Below, in pieces: positions 46,280 to 57,646 of a stretch of 64,000 bases of DNA. The notes under the pieces were generated by a model. That model did not search any database. It had not been told where the DNA came from and was given only the letters and a program-made list of their open reading frames with translations. The position numbers and the translations under genes were made by a program. Source of the DNA: Volvariella volvacea V23 (lineage: Eukaryota; Basidiomycota; Agaricomycetes; Agaricales; Pluteaceae); NCBI GenBank assembly GCA_000349905.1, contig KB722764.1:1-64000 (forward strand). Direction: 5' to 3'. The first letter of the stretch is position 1. Each line of letters starts with the position of its first letter.

Positions 46280-47836
46280 GGTTCGTAAGGCGTCGTGCAA
46301 GTGAGACAAAGGTCGTTCTCAAGGAAGCGATTTATTCACTCATTGGCGATTTAATTAGGAAACATGCACTTTCCTAATCCTACTGCGCCGCAGCCTTGAA
46401 GTTCTTCCAAACCTTAATGCCACTGATATGATATATCCGCAGCCAATGCATCAATGCCACACCTCCTGTCAGTATCGGCGTCGAGGCCAGACGTGGGTCA
46501 TAAGTCCTGCTGTGGTGTTGGGTATAGACGATGACCATCCGCATTAGCCATTGCGGATGCACACAGAGAGACTTGAGCTGTACGACGCCGGAGGACTTCA
46601 ACTAGCAATACATGCCCGAAGGCGGATGCAAATTCCCAATGATATCCGCATCGGTCATAGTGGCATTTGTTCTTCTTTCTCCCACGGGTACACACACCCA
46701 AGAACCGGGCCGCAGTCAGACTCACATTGTATTATCGGTCATTGTATTATCGGTCATAGTTGCTGCGCTCTAGTACATGCTCAGCGGGGTAAGTAGTAGT
46801 GTCGAGAGACCCTGAAACTATTTCAAGTGTAAAAATTATGGTAGGAAGTTCAGGTTATAGACTCGAGGCCAAAGTCCAAAGAGATCCAGACATCAGTCTC
46901 GTGTTTGTAATGGAATCACTGATCCGTGCTAACAGGAAGTATATCCACGCTAGTATGTGTTTAGTGATGATGTGTAGTTATTTTTGCTGTGGTGAAGATC
47001 ACGATGACAGGAAAACTGTACAAAGGGATCGAGATATGCTTATCAACGTGATACTGAATTTCCAGATCTAGAACTCACTTCTGTTCAAAGAATTGTTTTT
47101 CGCAGCACGATTTAGATTAGTCAGGTACATCGAAATTTAGTCCAAGACGTCAGAGTAGCAGCCAAACACTAACGCGTTAAACTCGTTATTGGGTGTTGTC
47201 TGCAACTGCCGCTGTTGTAAATAAGGATTACTCGCTACAAAAGGAGTACGGTTCATTAATGGTGTGGAGGGGAGAATCAGAGATCGGAAGCTCAGTTGTC
47301 CGTGGAATGAAGAGATGGTGGTGGATGGTAGGTAAAAGCAATCCCTCCTATTTTCTGTATCCTACGACATTTATATAGTCTGTACAACGTCAGCCTCGTA
47401 TTTACATCCAGCCTATTTCATAATGCTCCTCCACAATGGGCAACCCGTGCAAATGCACGAGGCTCGCCAAATGATGTCACCAAAGGACATACATCAAAGG
47501 AGACGCGCTCCTTTGTTTGATAAGACGCTATATAGATTCGATACAACCTCCACTCACCTCAGTCGATAATACATCGTACTGAGATGAGCATTCCTTTTAC
47601 TTTGAGAAATTAAACTAAATAGAATGAGCAATTAAATATTCAAAGGTGTTCTACATGTCGTACTAACCGATAATACATCGTATTGAGTTTAATTTCTCAA
47701 AGCCACCGGCCTCCGATTTCTGAATGTTGAACCGCCTCAAATGTATCCTGCAGCAATGTTGCCATTATGCCCTTAATTACAAATGCTTCAAATGCGATCC
47801 GAACTTGGTAGACAAGTAACATTAATAAACCTAACA
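46280..47836. other. Intergenic region between the two tandem paralogues
   Basis: About 1.55 kb without a supported gene. A 15-bp tandem duplication (ATTGTATTATCGGTC) lies at 46726-46755. At 47564-47702 there is a compound repeat described separately. Confidence 0.45.
47564..47702. repeat. Compound direct/inverted repeat
   Basis: CTTTGAGAAATTAAACT (47600-47616) and its exact reverse compl. (47686-47702) form a 17-bp stem around a 69-nt loop. In addition CGATAATACATCGTACTGAG (47564-47583) recurs at 47668-47687 with one change. Could be a MITE end, a recombination product or a structured RNA; nothing decides between them. Confidence 0.6.
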
Positions 47837-49349
47837 TCAGATCGTCACTTCAATAGGATTATACGACGTAGCTAATTCAATATGGCCGCGTTCGCGTCCC
47901 TCCTCGGACCAGAATACAAGACCTGTCAACTCGGGACCATACATTGCATAGCGTATCTCCGTTTGCCTCTCTCTCTTCAGACCAGCTGGGTCGCTTACCG
48001 ACTGCTTATCGGTGAGGAGGGGGGTTGACCAAGCCGCTTTCTCGGAAATGACACCTTCATACGATGGAGGAAGAGAAACCCTAATCGGGCCATAGCGATT
48101 CTGACCTAATAAAGTGAGAGTGTGCTTGACAGGTGCTTCGTCGATCTTGAGCTCTAGCTCTCCTGCGGTTGTTCTGGTGTCAACCTTGAAAGCACCACCA
48201 GTTCCATTTGCAGAAGCTAGGGTTATTGTACCTTCGAGGGGACTGTTGTTCGGCATGCATGAGCTTTTTAAGAGCCATTAGTCAAATTCTGTACAGTCCA
48301 CGTACGAGTTGGCAGTGGTAGCCCTCAGTATCGTTGGGTTACTTTCATCAGAGTTGTAAAGGTTTGCAGAGACGTTTATCCCGGAACTCGCAGACTCAAG
48401 CTTGAGAGAACTCGAGACGTTGAAGGATCCTGAAATCGGGCCACCAACAGTTCGGGCGGTGATAACATCTCCGTCTACGTACTATATTGCGGGTAGTCAA
48501 TTGGATCAAGGTTCTTAGGTATAATACTCACAGTGATGTTGATGGGCGTGTCTTCACTTGTGAGCGTTAGCGTCTTAAATCGGATCCCCCAGTCTAGATT
48601 GTCAACATTATGGGAAAAGTGGGGAAGGTTGGTTTCGAGTTCTTGAATTTCTGTGATTGAGCTGCGCCCGTACGATATCGGTAAGCGAACAAAAATGTTG
48701 AACTTCCAGTGGGGCCTCCAACTACTGCTATATTCCGTCTATGTTTGGATCAGCATCTAGTGGCTCACATATTACAATAGGCAATCTGAAGGCTCACCAA
48801 AAGACCGATTCCATGCATATCCGGTTGTGCACCTCGTACATTACAGACCCTCGCATACCTCAAAACCTCAGGATCGTCAACGTTAACATAAACCTCAACA
48901 TGAACTTTATCGTCTCCCCCATCTGAGCTAAAGAAGTTGACAGAACCAAGGGCGAGCGGTCCATCGGAATACGGGAATAGCTTGGTTGAATCAACGGGGA
49001 GATCGTATGACGCTTTAGCGGAATGAACCGGGTCGTCGATGGTCCATTTGCGGCAATCAACAATGGATACGTCTGCTGGGTCCTTGGAAATCTTCTCTCG
49101 CATTATAACATTGACTGCCTGCGGCATAGAGATATCCATTACATACCTGCACCAGTGATCTTATATCAATCTTGTAATGCTTAACCCAAGCCACAGCAAA
49201 GTAGACGCGACGAGGACCAAGGCAGCCAAATACATTCACATTCTCCTCCTGCTATGCTGGGGCTTGGGCTTGGGCTGAACGGGAAGAGTGACCACTGGCA
49301 TATCATGAGGCTGGTCGACGCTGTCGGTGGTCTTGTCCTCGTACCGCAT
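47837..49349 (-). pseudogene. Membrane-anchored beta-rich protein family, copy 2 (N-terminus broken)
   Basis: Exons on minus: 49147-49349 (damaged), 48798-49118, 48532-48738, 48306-48481 and 47837-48263. Exons 2-5 are open, in phase and clearly paralogous to the gene at 44765-46279 (KASYDLPVDSTKLFPYSDG, PISGSFNVSSSLKLESA, NGTGGAFKVDTRTTAGEL, VFWSEEGRERGHIELATS). The first exon still encodes the Lys/Arg-rich stretch and membrane segment (YLAALVLVASTLLWLGLSI), but a TGA (49236-49238) lies before it, a TAA after it, and it leaves in the wrong phase for exon 2. Without the anchor the protein would not reach its place, so a recent pseudogene is likely; an unseen alternative first exon is possible. 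Confidence 0.6.
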
Positions 49350-50181
49350 AAGGTATTAAATAATCGCTTCGTATGACAAGAGGGAACACTGGTGCTTGAA
49401 AAGGCCGCTGTTGCTCTTCAATCAAATAGGACACGATCAACAAAACTCGGACTATCTCAGTTCATTTATGTCAGCACCCCTGACAATGATGTTTTTCCAT
49501 CAAGCCTTATGTAATTCGCAGTATCATGGTGTTAGGCCGGGATGGGCTTTCGAATTTAATAGTCAAGCTCCGTGCATTAAGGGCGTCCTTTAGTCGGTCA
49601 TGGAAACCTTCGCATCCAACAAGGACTGTGACCCAACTACGACGCATAAGACGATCACATTGCCAGTCCTTGAGACATCCAATTCGCGTTGTATCCGTGC
49701 CATGGACTTCTCCCCACACGCCAGCGAGCTCCTATAGCAGTGATGAAACCACTTCATTTCCCAGCCCTGAAAATGCATACAGGCGGCCATGTGCATGCTC
49801 CGTTTTGACGTGCACAAAGACGTGGTGATCGTGATCTACCGACCTGGGTGTGTCGCGTACCCGGTATCGCCATGACCCTAATAGCTGGTAAGTCCATAAG
49901 CTTCATTATAATGCGCACATAGGTGCACATATCCCGACGCATTAAAACGACGTTGTTGCGTCAAAATGCACCTCGGCACGCGTGACCATTTACAGACGGT
50001 CAATGACGCTGATAGTAGTTTGATCAGTTGACTGCGACGAACAGAGCTCGCAGTGCGATAACAATGAATTACCCCCTAACAGTCTTAAGTGACAATGACA
50101 CCGATCTGCAATTGTGTTAGTCAAAAATCGGCAACCAAAACTCAAAGGTGACTTTATCCATCCGTAAACTATCCCCACCCG
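49350..50181. other. Intergenic region
   Basis: About 830 bp upstream of the damaged paralogue and downstream of the small gene at 50182. ORFs of 60-100 codons overlap on both strands and none is protein-like. Confidence 0.4.
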
Positions 50182-50756
50182 CTACTGAGAATAGTCCGAA
50201 GTCAGAACCTTGTAAGCGCCACCCAGCTGGACCACTCTGTCATTCTCCTCTCCAAGAAGCCTTAGCTCCGTTTCCAATCTATTGACCGATGGACACGCTA
50301 GGATGGAATTTCTGTGCAAGACCCGAATGGCCTCTTTAAACCAAATCCGGCAGGTGAACCTGTGAGGTTGATCTTCGGACGGTGTTTCCAAAGGGATGGC
50401 TTTGAGGAGGGTATGTACCGTCGAAATCGTCTCTGGGGTGGTGTCCGCCAACGTACCTAACAACACAACACACAATAAGAAAAACCCGCAGGTACGGCAC
50501 GCAATCTAGATGATCCCGAGCACTGACCGATCTTGACAACAACGCACGCGTTCGGCGATTCCTCGATCCTATCGTGAACGCACTCGAACCTCCATTCGAG
50601 GTTCTCGTTCCTATTCGTGGCGTGCAACTTGTACACAACGCGCCCAAAAGCTGGGTCGTCGTCTACGGGCACGAGAATGGCCCAGTGGAAGGCACCATCG
50701 CCACGGGAGAAGAGGCAGGCGTAGATGCTGCCTGCTGGAACACGGGGACCGGGCAT
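50182..50756 (-). CDS. Small conserved fungal protein of unknown function
   Basis: Two exons on minus, 50528-50756 and 50182-50456, open for 167 residues. The start PRVPAGSIYACLFSRGDGAFHW followed by a Val/Pro-rich beta stretch, YKLHATN and later FTCRIWFKEAIRVLH is a pattern I associate with small single-domain proteins common in Agaricomycetes; I know no function for them. The conserved Cys/His/Trp positions suggest a compact, perhaps NlpC/P60- or transglutaminase-like fold, but that is only a guess. It has no signal peptide or membrane segment, so cytosolic or nuclear. It lies head-to-tail after the lactonase-like gene on the same strand. Confidence 0.65.
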
Positions 50757-51018
50757 GTTTTTCCAGTCGATGCGTTTGTGGAGAATGAAACACCGACTCG
50801 CACGAGGTTTGACTTGGAGTCAAAGCGAACAGCACCGCGGTGAGCAGTCAAAAAGCATCGTGCTTATGTTTATTTTGTTCTATGGGTCCATTGTCCCTCC
50901 ACGAGCCACCAAAATCGGAATCGAAATCGAGCCGCATTTGATTGATAAAAGCACCTCATATACACGCACTAATCTTACACAACACCTCGTATACTCCATT
51001 TCCAGTCAACCCCATCTC
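50757..51018. other. Short gap between small gene and lactonase-like gene
   Basis: 262 bp that must hold the promoter of the small gene and the 3' end of the lactonase-like gene; nothing else visible. Confidence 0.4.
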
Positions 51019-52403
51019 TCACACCCACAAAAACCCCGTGGGAGAAACCACGTCCTCCTTCTCCGCGACCAACTTCAACCCCCTCCCCTGCTCAACTCTC
51101 TCATAAACCTTGACACCACCACCGTTAACTCCGCCAGCGATCAGCCACCTATCGTCCGGTCCACCGACAACGATCCCACGGACGTGCTTCAGCCCGGTCC
51201 GAACCTCCTGTATCAATTCCAGCTCCTTCTCTGCGTCCGTTGACGAGCTTGGGGAAAATGCGAATATGGAGATGATATCCCCTTCGGGTGACGGATCATT
51301 TCTGTTTGAGACGTAGATGTAGGGGGTGGGATAAAGCTCGTTTGTCGCAGGGACGAGTATTTCTGCCGCAAGCATGTCATTCGGCCGTGGTGGTGGATTG
51401 GATAGTGTAGGCAGTGAAGTGACGAAGGATGGGAGCAGTGCCGTCGTTGGTGATGGCGAGCTGGGTAAAGGTGGGAGTTTGTGTCGAGTGACGACGCTGG
51501 TCAGTTCGAGTAGGGTGAACAAGTCGTCATCTGCAGAAAATGGTGATTAGCCGCCTGCATTCGTGCGATGATGAGGAACATTGAGGATGGAAGAGACAAG
51601 GACAAAGGCCCTAAATCACTTGTCCCTCTACCGAGGAATCGGAAAAGCGGGGTCCCATTATTCCAACTTACCATGTTGAATCACATGTCGCGGTCCACCA
51701 CCTGCGGGATATTGGATATGGCCGCTGACGCTCCATTTTCCGTCGGCGGTCTTCTTCAATCTGAACACCTTGTCAGCACCCAGATCGGGGACTAGGAGCT
51801 CCTGGTCAGCTTCGCCTTCGTGTGCAAGGTAAACCTGGTGCGGGTGAGACCGTTCTTGACGCTCCTTGTTTGGTCCAGTTCCAACGCCGTCCAGGGAGAT
51901 TACAGTGGGAGGCACCGTCGAGGACGTCAAAAGGTACGGTGGGTTGGGGGAGATTGGGTGAATGGAGATTGTACCACTAGAATACTAGATACACGGGATG
52001 AAGGAGTTGTGAAGGAAGCAGAATAAACGAGAGATAAGCATGAGGAATGTGGAATAGATAAGTGGACACAACGCACGTTCGCCACAAAGAGTTCGTCCTT
52101 CGTGGCATACAACGAACAAGGATCATCCCCTCCACTGGATGCCTCAGCCACAATTCTCGCGCTCCTCCACTCCTTGTCGCCATCCACACCGATGCCATCG
52201 TCAAACTTGAGCGCCAAAACCTTGCCGCCCGACTGCTCCAATCCCGTAAACACAACGGAATGGTCGCCAGGATAGAAAGCTATCCACGACGGATGAAAGC
52301 CCACCGTCACCGCAGATTCATGGCTGAGCGTTTGCGCATCCGGGTCAAACGACAGCGTCGAGATCTCGTTGGTGTACGATGCGACCAGGATCTTGTGAAC
52401 CAT
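51019..52403 (-). CDS. Lactonase-like seven-bladed beta-propeller (6-phosphogluconolactonase / carboxymuconate cyclase type)
   Basis: Three exons on minus: 52077-52403, 51672-51984 and 51019-51530, open for 383 residues. The repeated beta-strand pattern fits the fungal lactonase propeller: ILVASYTNEISTLSFD at the start, HPSWIAFYP, LFVANYSSGTISIHPISP across the first intron, HPHQVYLAHEGE, LLVPDLGADKVFRLK, YPAGGGPRHVI, PYIYVSNRNDP, GIVVGGPDDRWLIAGGV and a GGVKVYERV end. The family hydrolyses sugar or aromatic lactones; bacterial Pgl is the reference, but many fungal members have untested substrates. No signal peptide, so cytosolic. Intron 1 uses the first of two nearby acceptors because it gives the VANYSSGT blade motif. 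Confidence 0.8.
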
Positions 52404-54345
52404 CCTTTCCGACGTGCAGCCTTCAACAGTGACGAATCAAGAGAGCGACCGATAGCGCAGTACAACAACCAAAGATAAGACCCTGGTCGAGCGACTGAGA
52501 CCGACAGAAGTGCAATAACTCTGTAGGTGGTCTAGCACCAGGTTGGAGATAATGATGACGATTCTCCGGGGCCAGTTATAAACGACCACCGTCTGCGGCC
52601 GAGAATTCCCCGTAATCACCGATATTGCGCGAGGATAAATTCTTGATTGGCGGTTAGGACTGCACCACATCGAAGACGCCTGGCTTGCTGTAGACAGGAC
52701 AGGGACACATTAAAGGCGGTTGAAGTGGTGTTTGTGCAGGAGGCCGGGGAGCAGTCGAGCCGAAAAAAAGCATCAGACCACGTGGCGGCAATTATGCAGG
52801 GGCTCCGTATCTGACCTGAAGGACAGCAATACTCCGCTGTTAGCCCGCCGAGTATTCTCCTTGCTGATAACAGCCAGGACGACCTTGGAAGCGAGGGTGA
52901 GGAGGCTGCACATGCAGGGGGGACCCGTGTCCCACGGAATGCGACCCCAAGGCTAGGCGATTGGGTGGGCTATTATCGAAGGGCAGCAAGGGTGACGATA
53001 GTTCCAGTTGGGGCAGCCCATGGGAGCGTTCTCTTCCATGTACACCACACGGTAGGCGCTAGGATCGAGGGTGGACTTGGATTGTTCTTGATTGACGCCT
53101 CTCGAGCTTTCGCCGAGGAAAGTCAGAGACCGAAATAGGGTCACAGTGGCGGCTCTTTACGCTTTGAGGGGGGACCACTCATCGATGGCGGGGAGCTTGA
53201 AAGCTGCAGGCAAAAGGAGTAGCAAGCAGATAGACGAAACCGTCAAAGAGGCATCGACTTCGGGGGCACCTGGCACCCTACCGGTCGGACCGCATGCCGT
53301 GCCGGCCCGTGAACTCGAGTTGGTCCTACCGACAGCAGACCTGCGACTGCTGCACTCACAAAGGCGGCCGAGTCGACGCCACAGAAATCCTTGAAAGTGA
53401 GGCGGCGGTTGTCGCGAGGATCGCCCGTCGCCGCGTCCATGCATGTGCGCCTGAGCGCCCCCTTGCCCGTAACTGACACGCACGCAGGTAATGTCGCTTG
53501 GAGATACGATCCGACATTGCAGCGCGATAGAGAGCGAACGCAACCACGGTATAAGACCCGGGCACCGACCAAAGCGTTGCGTCCGGGGAATGTAGGCTAG
53601 GGACCTATGCCCCACCAGCGAGTCTTTATACCCTTACGGATGGACATGAGGGGCTTGTGATCTCAGGATCGCAAACGAGCTTATAATGTTTCCTCATCTA
53701 GTCTGATCATCAAAAACTCTGCCATGGGTTGAGGAAAATAGGCAAGCAGAGGTCACGAATGGGAAGTACAAAAAGATTTACACATTTAAGGTTCTGATAC
53801 ACGTCCTTCGTGGCCCCCTTCTATATGCTTCAAAATCCTATTCAGCCCGAGTCGGCGCTCCTTCTCGTCCGTTACGACCCGAAAACGAGGCTGCTAGGCA
53901 TTCTAATCCGTGTGCCAAAACGTGTTTGTCCCGGGGGTACCGCGCAAGAAACTGAGGAGCACCCTGCAAGAATTTAATGTTAGCAAAAGCAATGCCTATG
54001 CAAGTGTTTTTGCACTGGCATGTGCTAGCAGCATATTGCTATTTGCACGTAAACTACATGTAGACGATACTTAGTTGGCCGTTACCATGAGGTCATACTC
54101 TGTAGGCCGAGTTGATTGACATACAAGCCCCCAAAAGTAGGGAGAGCAGAGTAAGAAGCTGCCGCAGCGACCCATCGACGACGAGTGATTTCGTGTTGCT
54201 GACGGCAACGTCGACCGTTAAAGAATCTGGCAGGAATTGCAATTGAAGTTTACATTTGATTTCGATAGCGAACGAGTCCCCGACGCACACTCGAATTTGG
54301 TATTCTTGCACAGCCTAATTCAACTCAACCGGGGGCACTCTCGGG
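52404..54345. other. Intergenic region, partly GC-rich, without a supported gene
   Basis: About 1.9 kb. The middle (52950-53600) is GC-rich and carries overlapping ORFs on both strands. One minus-strand stretch around 53360-53445 (MDAATGDPRDNRRLTFKDF) and another at 52953-53144 look somewhat protein-like but could not be joined into a gene. The right part (53640-54340) shows nothing. Confidence 0.35.
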
Positions 54346-55752
54346 CTACCACCACACGACGCCCTTCATCAGCCTCCTCCCAGTCCTAACAACCCTCGCG
54401 CTGACGCACCGCATCCCTCCTTCCTCGCCCTCACCCTCACCGGCAGCGTCAGCAAACTCGGCACCGACGTCCACAACGCCCCCCGGATGCAAGATCCTCA
54501 CCATCTCCCCGGCGCCCAAACTCGAACGCGAAGAGCGGTATATCTCCCAAGGTATGCTCCCCCTCACATTCGCCGCGACGCCCAGACACAGCCCGACCGT
54601 CATCGGCACAGCTTTATGGAGCACGCCCATCGACAGCGCGTGCACGACGATGTCCGGGTCCTCTTCTCCCCGTTTGCCGCCCCCAGACTGCGCCCTCCAC
54701 TCCTCCAGCCCGCTCAGAACCGCAATCTTTGGCTGTGCCTGCGCACTTGGGTTCAGGCCCATCTTGGCCGCGCCCGCCTGCCGGATCGCCTCGAGGACGG
54801 GGGAGAGGAGCGCCACGGCGTGCGGGTCGGACTGGGTGTATGCTCTGAAGGGGAGGGAGAGAGGTGGGGAGGTGAGGGAGCGGGAGTGGATGAAGACCGT
54901 CGGGTTTGTGGCGTCGACGAGGGAGGCTGGGATCGTGAACGCAGCCGTAGACGAGCCGGATCGACTGGAGGGACTCGGAATGGTGACCGTCAGCTGGTCG
55001 ACGGGGGACCCGGTCGGGAGCAGCTTGCCGGTGCGTGCGCCGCCGGGGTGGACAAAGTCGAGGAGGATGGAGGACGCCCTGCCTGGCACGCCTGCGATCG
55101 CGGTTTCCGGGACGTCCAGCAGGGGCGTTATGCTCTCCTCTACAGCTCCAGTGGGAGACGTGACTAGGACGGGGAAGGTGGTGTCGATGATCTTTTTCGT
55201 GTTGGTGTTGTACAGGCGCACCATCCCTTTTGCTGTCCTTGCTCGGTCTGAGGATCCGAGTTTGGGCGTGTCCACTCTCGGAACGCACATCCCCTCATCG
55301 ACAGCCCAGACGCCCACCACGCTCGTCAGATTCCCGCAGTTCCCCTCCAAATCCAGCTTGTCGTCCTTGATCCCGACCTGCACAAACGTATACTCCACCT
55401 GCACGCCCTGCTCCAGGAGCTCTCTGTTCTCCGGGCGCACAGGCCCGACGACGCAGATCTTGGAGAGACTCGACACGCCGCCGCCCATCCCGTTGAGCTG
55501 TCTGCCGTACTCCGGGTCGGGGGAGCCCATGATGCCGAGGAAGATGGGCGGCCATGCGCTCGGGGAGGGGGGGAGATGCGAGCGGGAGAGGAAGATGCCC
55601 TTGGACGTGCCCCCGCGGAGGAACGTCGCTGGGAGCGGGTTCGGGGTGGCGTACTTGGAGGATATGGAGCGTGCGGAGAGGGGGTGGGGGAGTAAGGAGA
55701 GACGGTGGGTGTGCCTTGAGCTAGAAGCAAAGGTCCTCGATGCGAGGTGCAT
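54346..55752 (-). CDS. PrpF-family isomerase (methylaconitate isomerase / 4-oxalomesaconate tautomerase type), mitochondrial
   Basis: Single exon, 468 residues from ATG 55752; the frame is open farther upstream, but only from a GTG. The first 34 residues (MHLASRTFASSSRHTHRLSL and on to ARSISSKY) are Ser/Arg-rich without acidic residues, a typical mitochondrial presequence. The family core is clear: PATFLRGGTSKGIFL, LNGMGGGVSSLSKICVV, VEYTFVQVGI, EGNCGNLTSVVGVWAVDEG, LDFVHPGGARTGKLLPTG, AAKMGLNP and a final LHPGGVVDVGAE block. PrpF-type enzymes have a double diaminopimelate-epimerase fold and move a double bond in tricarboxylates or aromatic breakdown products; the exact substrate here is open. 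The GC-rich composition differs from the AT-rich left half of the window. Confidence 0.88.
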   Translation of the reverse strand: MHLASRTFASSSRHTHRLSLLPHPLSARSISSKYATPNPLPATFLRGGTSKGIFLSRSHLPPSPSAWPPIFLGIMGSPDPEYGRQLNGMGGGVSSLSKICVVGPVRPENRELLEQGVQVEYTFVQVGIKDDKLDLEGNCGNLTSVVGVWAVDEGMCVPRVDTPKLGSSDRARTAKGMVRLYNTNTKKIIDTTFPVLVTSPTGAVEESITPLLDVPETAIAGVPGRASSILLDFVHPGGARTGKLLPTGSPVDQLTVTIPSPSSRSGSSTAAFTIPASLVDATNPTVFIHSRSLTSPPLSLPFRAYTQSDPHAVALLSPVLEAIRQAGAAKMGLNPSAQAQPKIAVLSGLEEWRAQSGGGKRGEEDPDIVVHALSMGVLHKAVPMTVGLCLGVAANVRGSIPWEIYRSSRSSLGAGEMVRILHPGGVVDVGAEFADAAGEGEGEEGGMRCVSARVVRTGRRLMKGVVWW

Positions 55753-56550
55753 GGCAGGAAGACGCGGGTGTGACCGTGGCGGGAGAAGGAGCGGAACAGC
55801 CCACGTGGCCCTTCCCGAGGAGCCGGCGGTTGCCCGGTGGTTGCTCGTTGCCACCCGCGATGACGAGCTCGCCACGCTGCAGCCACGGCCTCAGCATTAG
55901 TCGCCAAAGGACGCAGCGATCGCGAGACGGACACTGTGAGGTCCCGGGAGAACACAGGCACCGGCCATTTGGTCCGCGGCGCCAATAGACGGGCCAAGTT
56001 TTCTTTTGCCCCTCGTCGACGATCTGTCAATCAGCTGCATCACTCCCCTGGGGCCAGAGCTATACAGGACCTTTTGGCACACGAACGACCGGCTAGCTCA
56101 GCTATTTCTAACCGTGGACACGTTTGCGTTCTCATTCCTCCACTCTCGAGTCGAGTGCGAGCTCAGGTTTGATTGTGTAAAGGTCGCTTGGCGTCGCCCC
56201 GTATAGCCTAACTTTGTTTTTCTCAGTCTACACACTCCTTTTCGCTTCAGTCCTTCGTGAGTACCCTCTCTTCTTCTCCCTCAACTCGCTCTAATCTCCA
56301 CCAACCCCTCCCATCTACAACAAAAATACAATGCCCTTGGTACCTGGCCTTCCTGAACCACTTTTCGCACACCGCGCGTTTGATGCCATGATCCACACCG
56401 ACCCTCGACGCCCCGGAAAATCCTTCAGATTTTGCACTCTCTATTCTCCACACCACCTACGCCTAGTGCCCACCACCGCTACACAATAATACCAAGTCAA
56501 ACGACCTACACTACACCTAACGACACCCACCAACAACAACCCCCATCGTC
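55753..56550. other. Divergent promoter region, PrpF-type gene and membrane protein gene
   Basis: About 800 bp between the 5' ends of the PrpF-type gene (-) and the membrane protein gene (+). The right third, 56440-56550, is C/A-rich with CACC/CAACA repeats, as in many basidiomycete 5' leaders. No gene supported. Confidence 0.4.
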
Positions 56551-57646
56551 ATGTCATCAGATTCAATACACCCCTCACCACCCCCATCAACCTCCTCCCT
56601 CCCCAGCCCCAACCCAAATCCAATAGCCGCCGCCGACCCACCCTCCCCGACGGCCCTCGACACCCCGCCCACCACGTCGCTCATCATCGGCCTCTCCCTC
56701 GGCATCCCCGGTATCATAGTCGTCGTCCTCATCGTCCTGTACACGATCAAAGTAAAAAGAGGGCGGGGGACAAAGGACAGAGAGTTTGTCGAGCCGGCCC
56801 ACGGGCACGCGCTGGACGGACACCACCTGGCGTCGCGGATCACGCCGTTTGCGAATTCGAGGCTGGATATGCCCAGGTTTGGTGAGTGCGCGTCGGGCCG
56901 TTCCTCGTCGTTTTTTGCGTGCCTTTTGTCTTTTCTTGGCTCTTCTTGTAGCATGTGTGTGCACACACCTTTCTGCCTCACCCCGCTTCACTTCACTTCA
57001 CTTCATTGTCCTTATCTTTCCATTCCTCCTGTCACCCCTCTTCCCCTCTCCATCTCCCTTCTTCTCCCCTCACCCAACCTACTCACCCCCTCCCCCTCTT
57101 TCCACTCTTCACACAGGTCACACACCCGGCCGCAACATGCGCCTCGCCTTCCGCCGCCCCGACGGCGGCTGGCAATTCTCCTCCCCGCGCTCATCTGGCA
57201 TTCCTTCCCCAGGAGACGTGCCGCTGTCGAGTCCGGGCTTGAGATCGCCGTCTGCGCTGGGGTCGTATCCGTTTCCCGGGATGGGCGGACGGAGTCACGG
57301 GAGAGATCAGAGTCGAGGGAATGGCTCGGATGTTACGGATAGTCAGACCGTAGTTGGATCGGACGACCAGCCACAGCAGCAGCAGCAACAACGAGCGCAA
57401 TCACCGCAGCTGTCCAAATCGTGGCAGCGGTTCTTGGCAAAAGAACAAGAAGCAAAGGCTGCTCGCGAAAACCGACGAGTCAACGGCCCCGGAAACGGGA
57501 ACGGGAACGGAAATGGAGGAGGGAATGGAGGAGGGGGGCGGGAGAGGAGCGAGTATGATGTCGAGTCGGGGCTGGAGGTGCCCCCGCCTGCTTATTACGG
57601 GCACGATCCGTTTAATAGGCACGGGGACGGGTATATGAGCCTTTGA
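56551..57646 (+). CDS. Single-pass membrane protein with disordered tail, unknown function
   Basis: Two exons, 56551-56881 and 57117-57646, open for 286 residues; the 235-nt intron ends in a long pyrimidine-rich stretch before CACAG. The Ser/Pro/Asn-rich N-terminal 40 residues, probably extracellular and O-glycosylated, precede a membrane segment (SLIIGLSLGIPGIIVVVLIV) and a basic stop-transfer (KVKRGRG). The cytosolic part is low-complexity: Ser/Pro/Gly-rich, a Gln run (QPQQQQQQ), a GNGNGNGNGGGNGGGG run and a PPPAYYGHDP end that may be a PPxY-type WW/ubiquitin-ligase docking site. This layout resembles mid2-like or sensor proteins of the fungal surface, but no domain is recognised and no function is assigned. 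Confidence 0.65.

Noticed and set aside
52953..53615. Possible small minus-strand gene in the GC-rich spacer
   Set aside because: Two stretches look coding but the frames could not be joined with sound splice sites, and overlapping ORFs on both strands are expected in GC-rich DNA.
54554..55900. Plus-strand ORF of 448 codons opposite the PrpF-type gene
   Set aside because: Shadow of the minus-strand gene in GC-rich DNA; the minus frame carries all family motifs.
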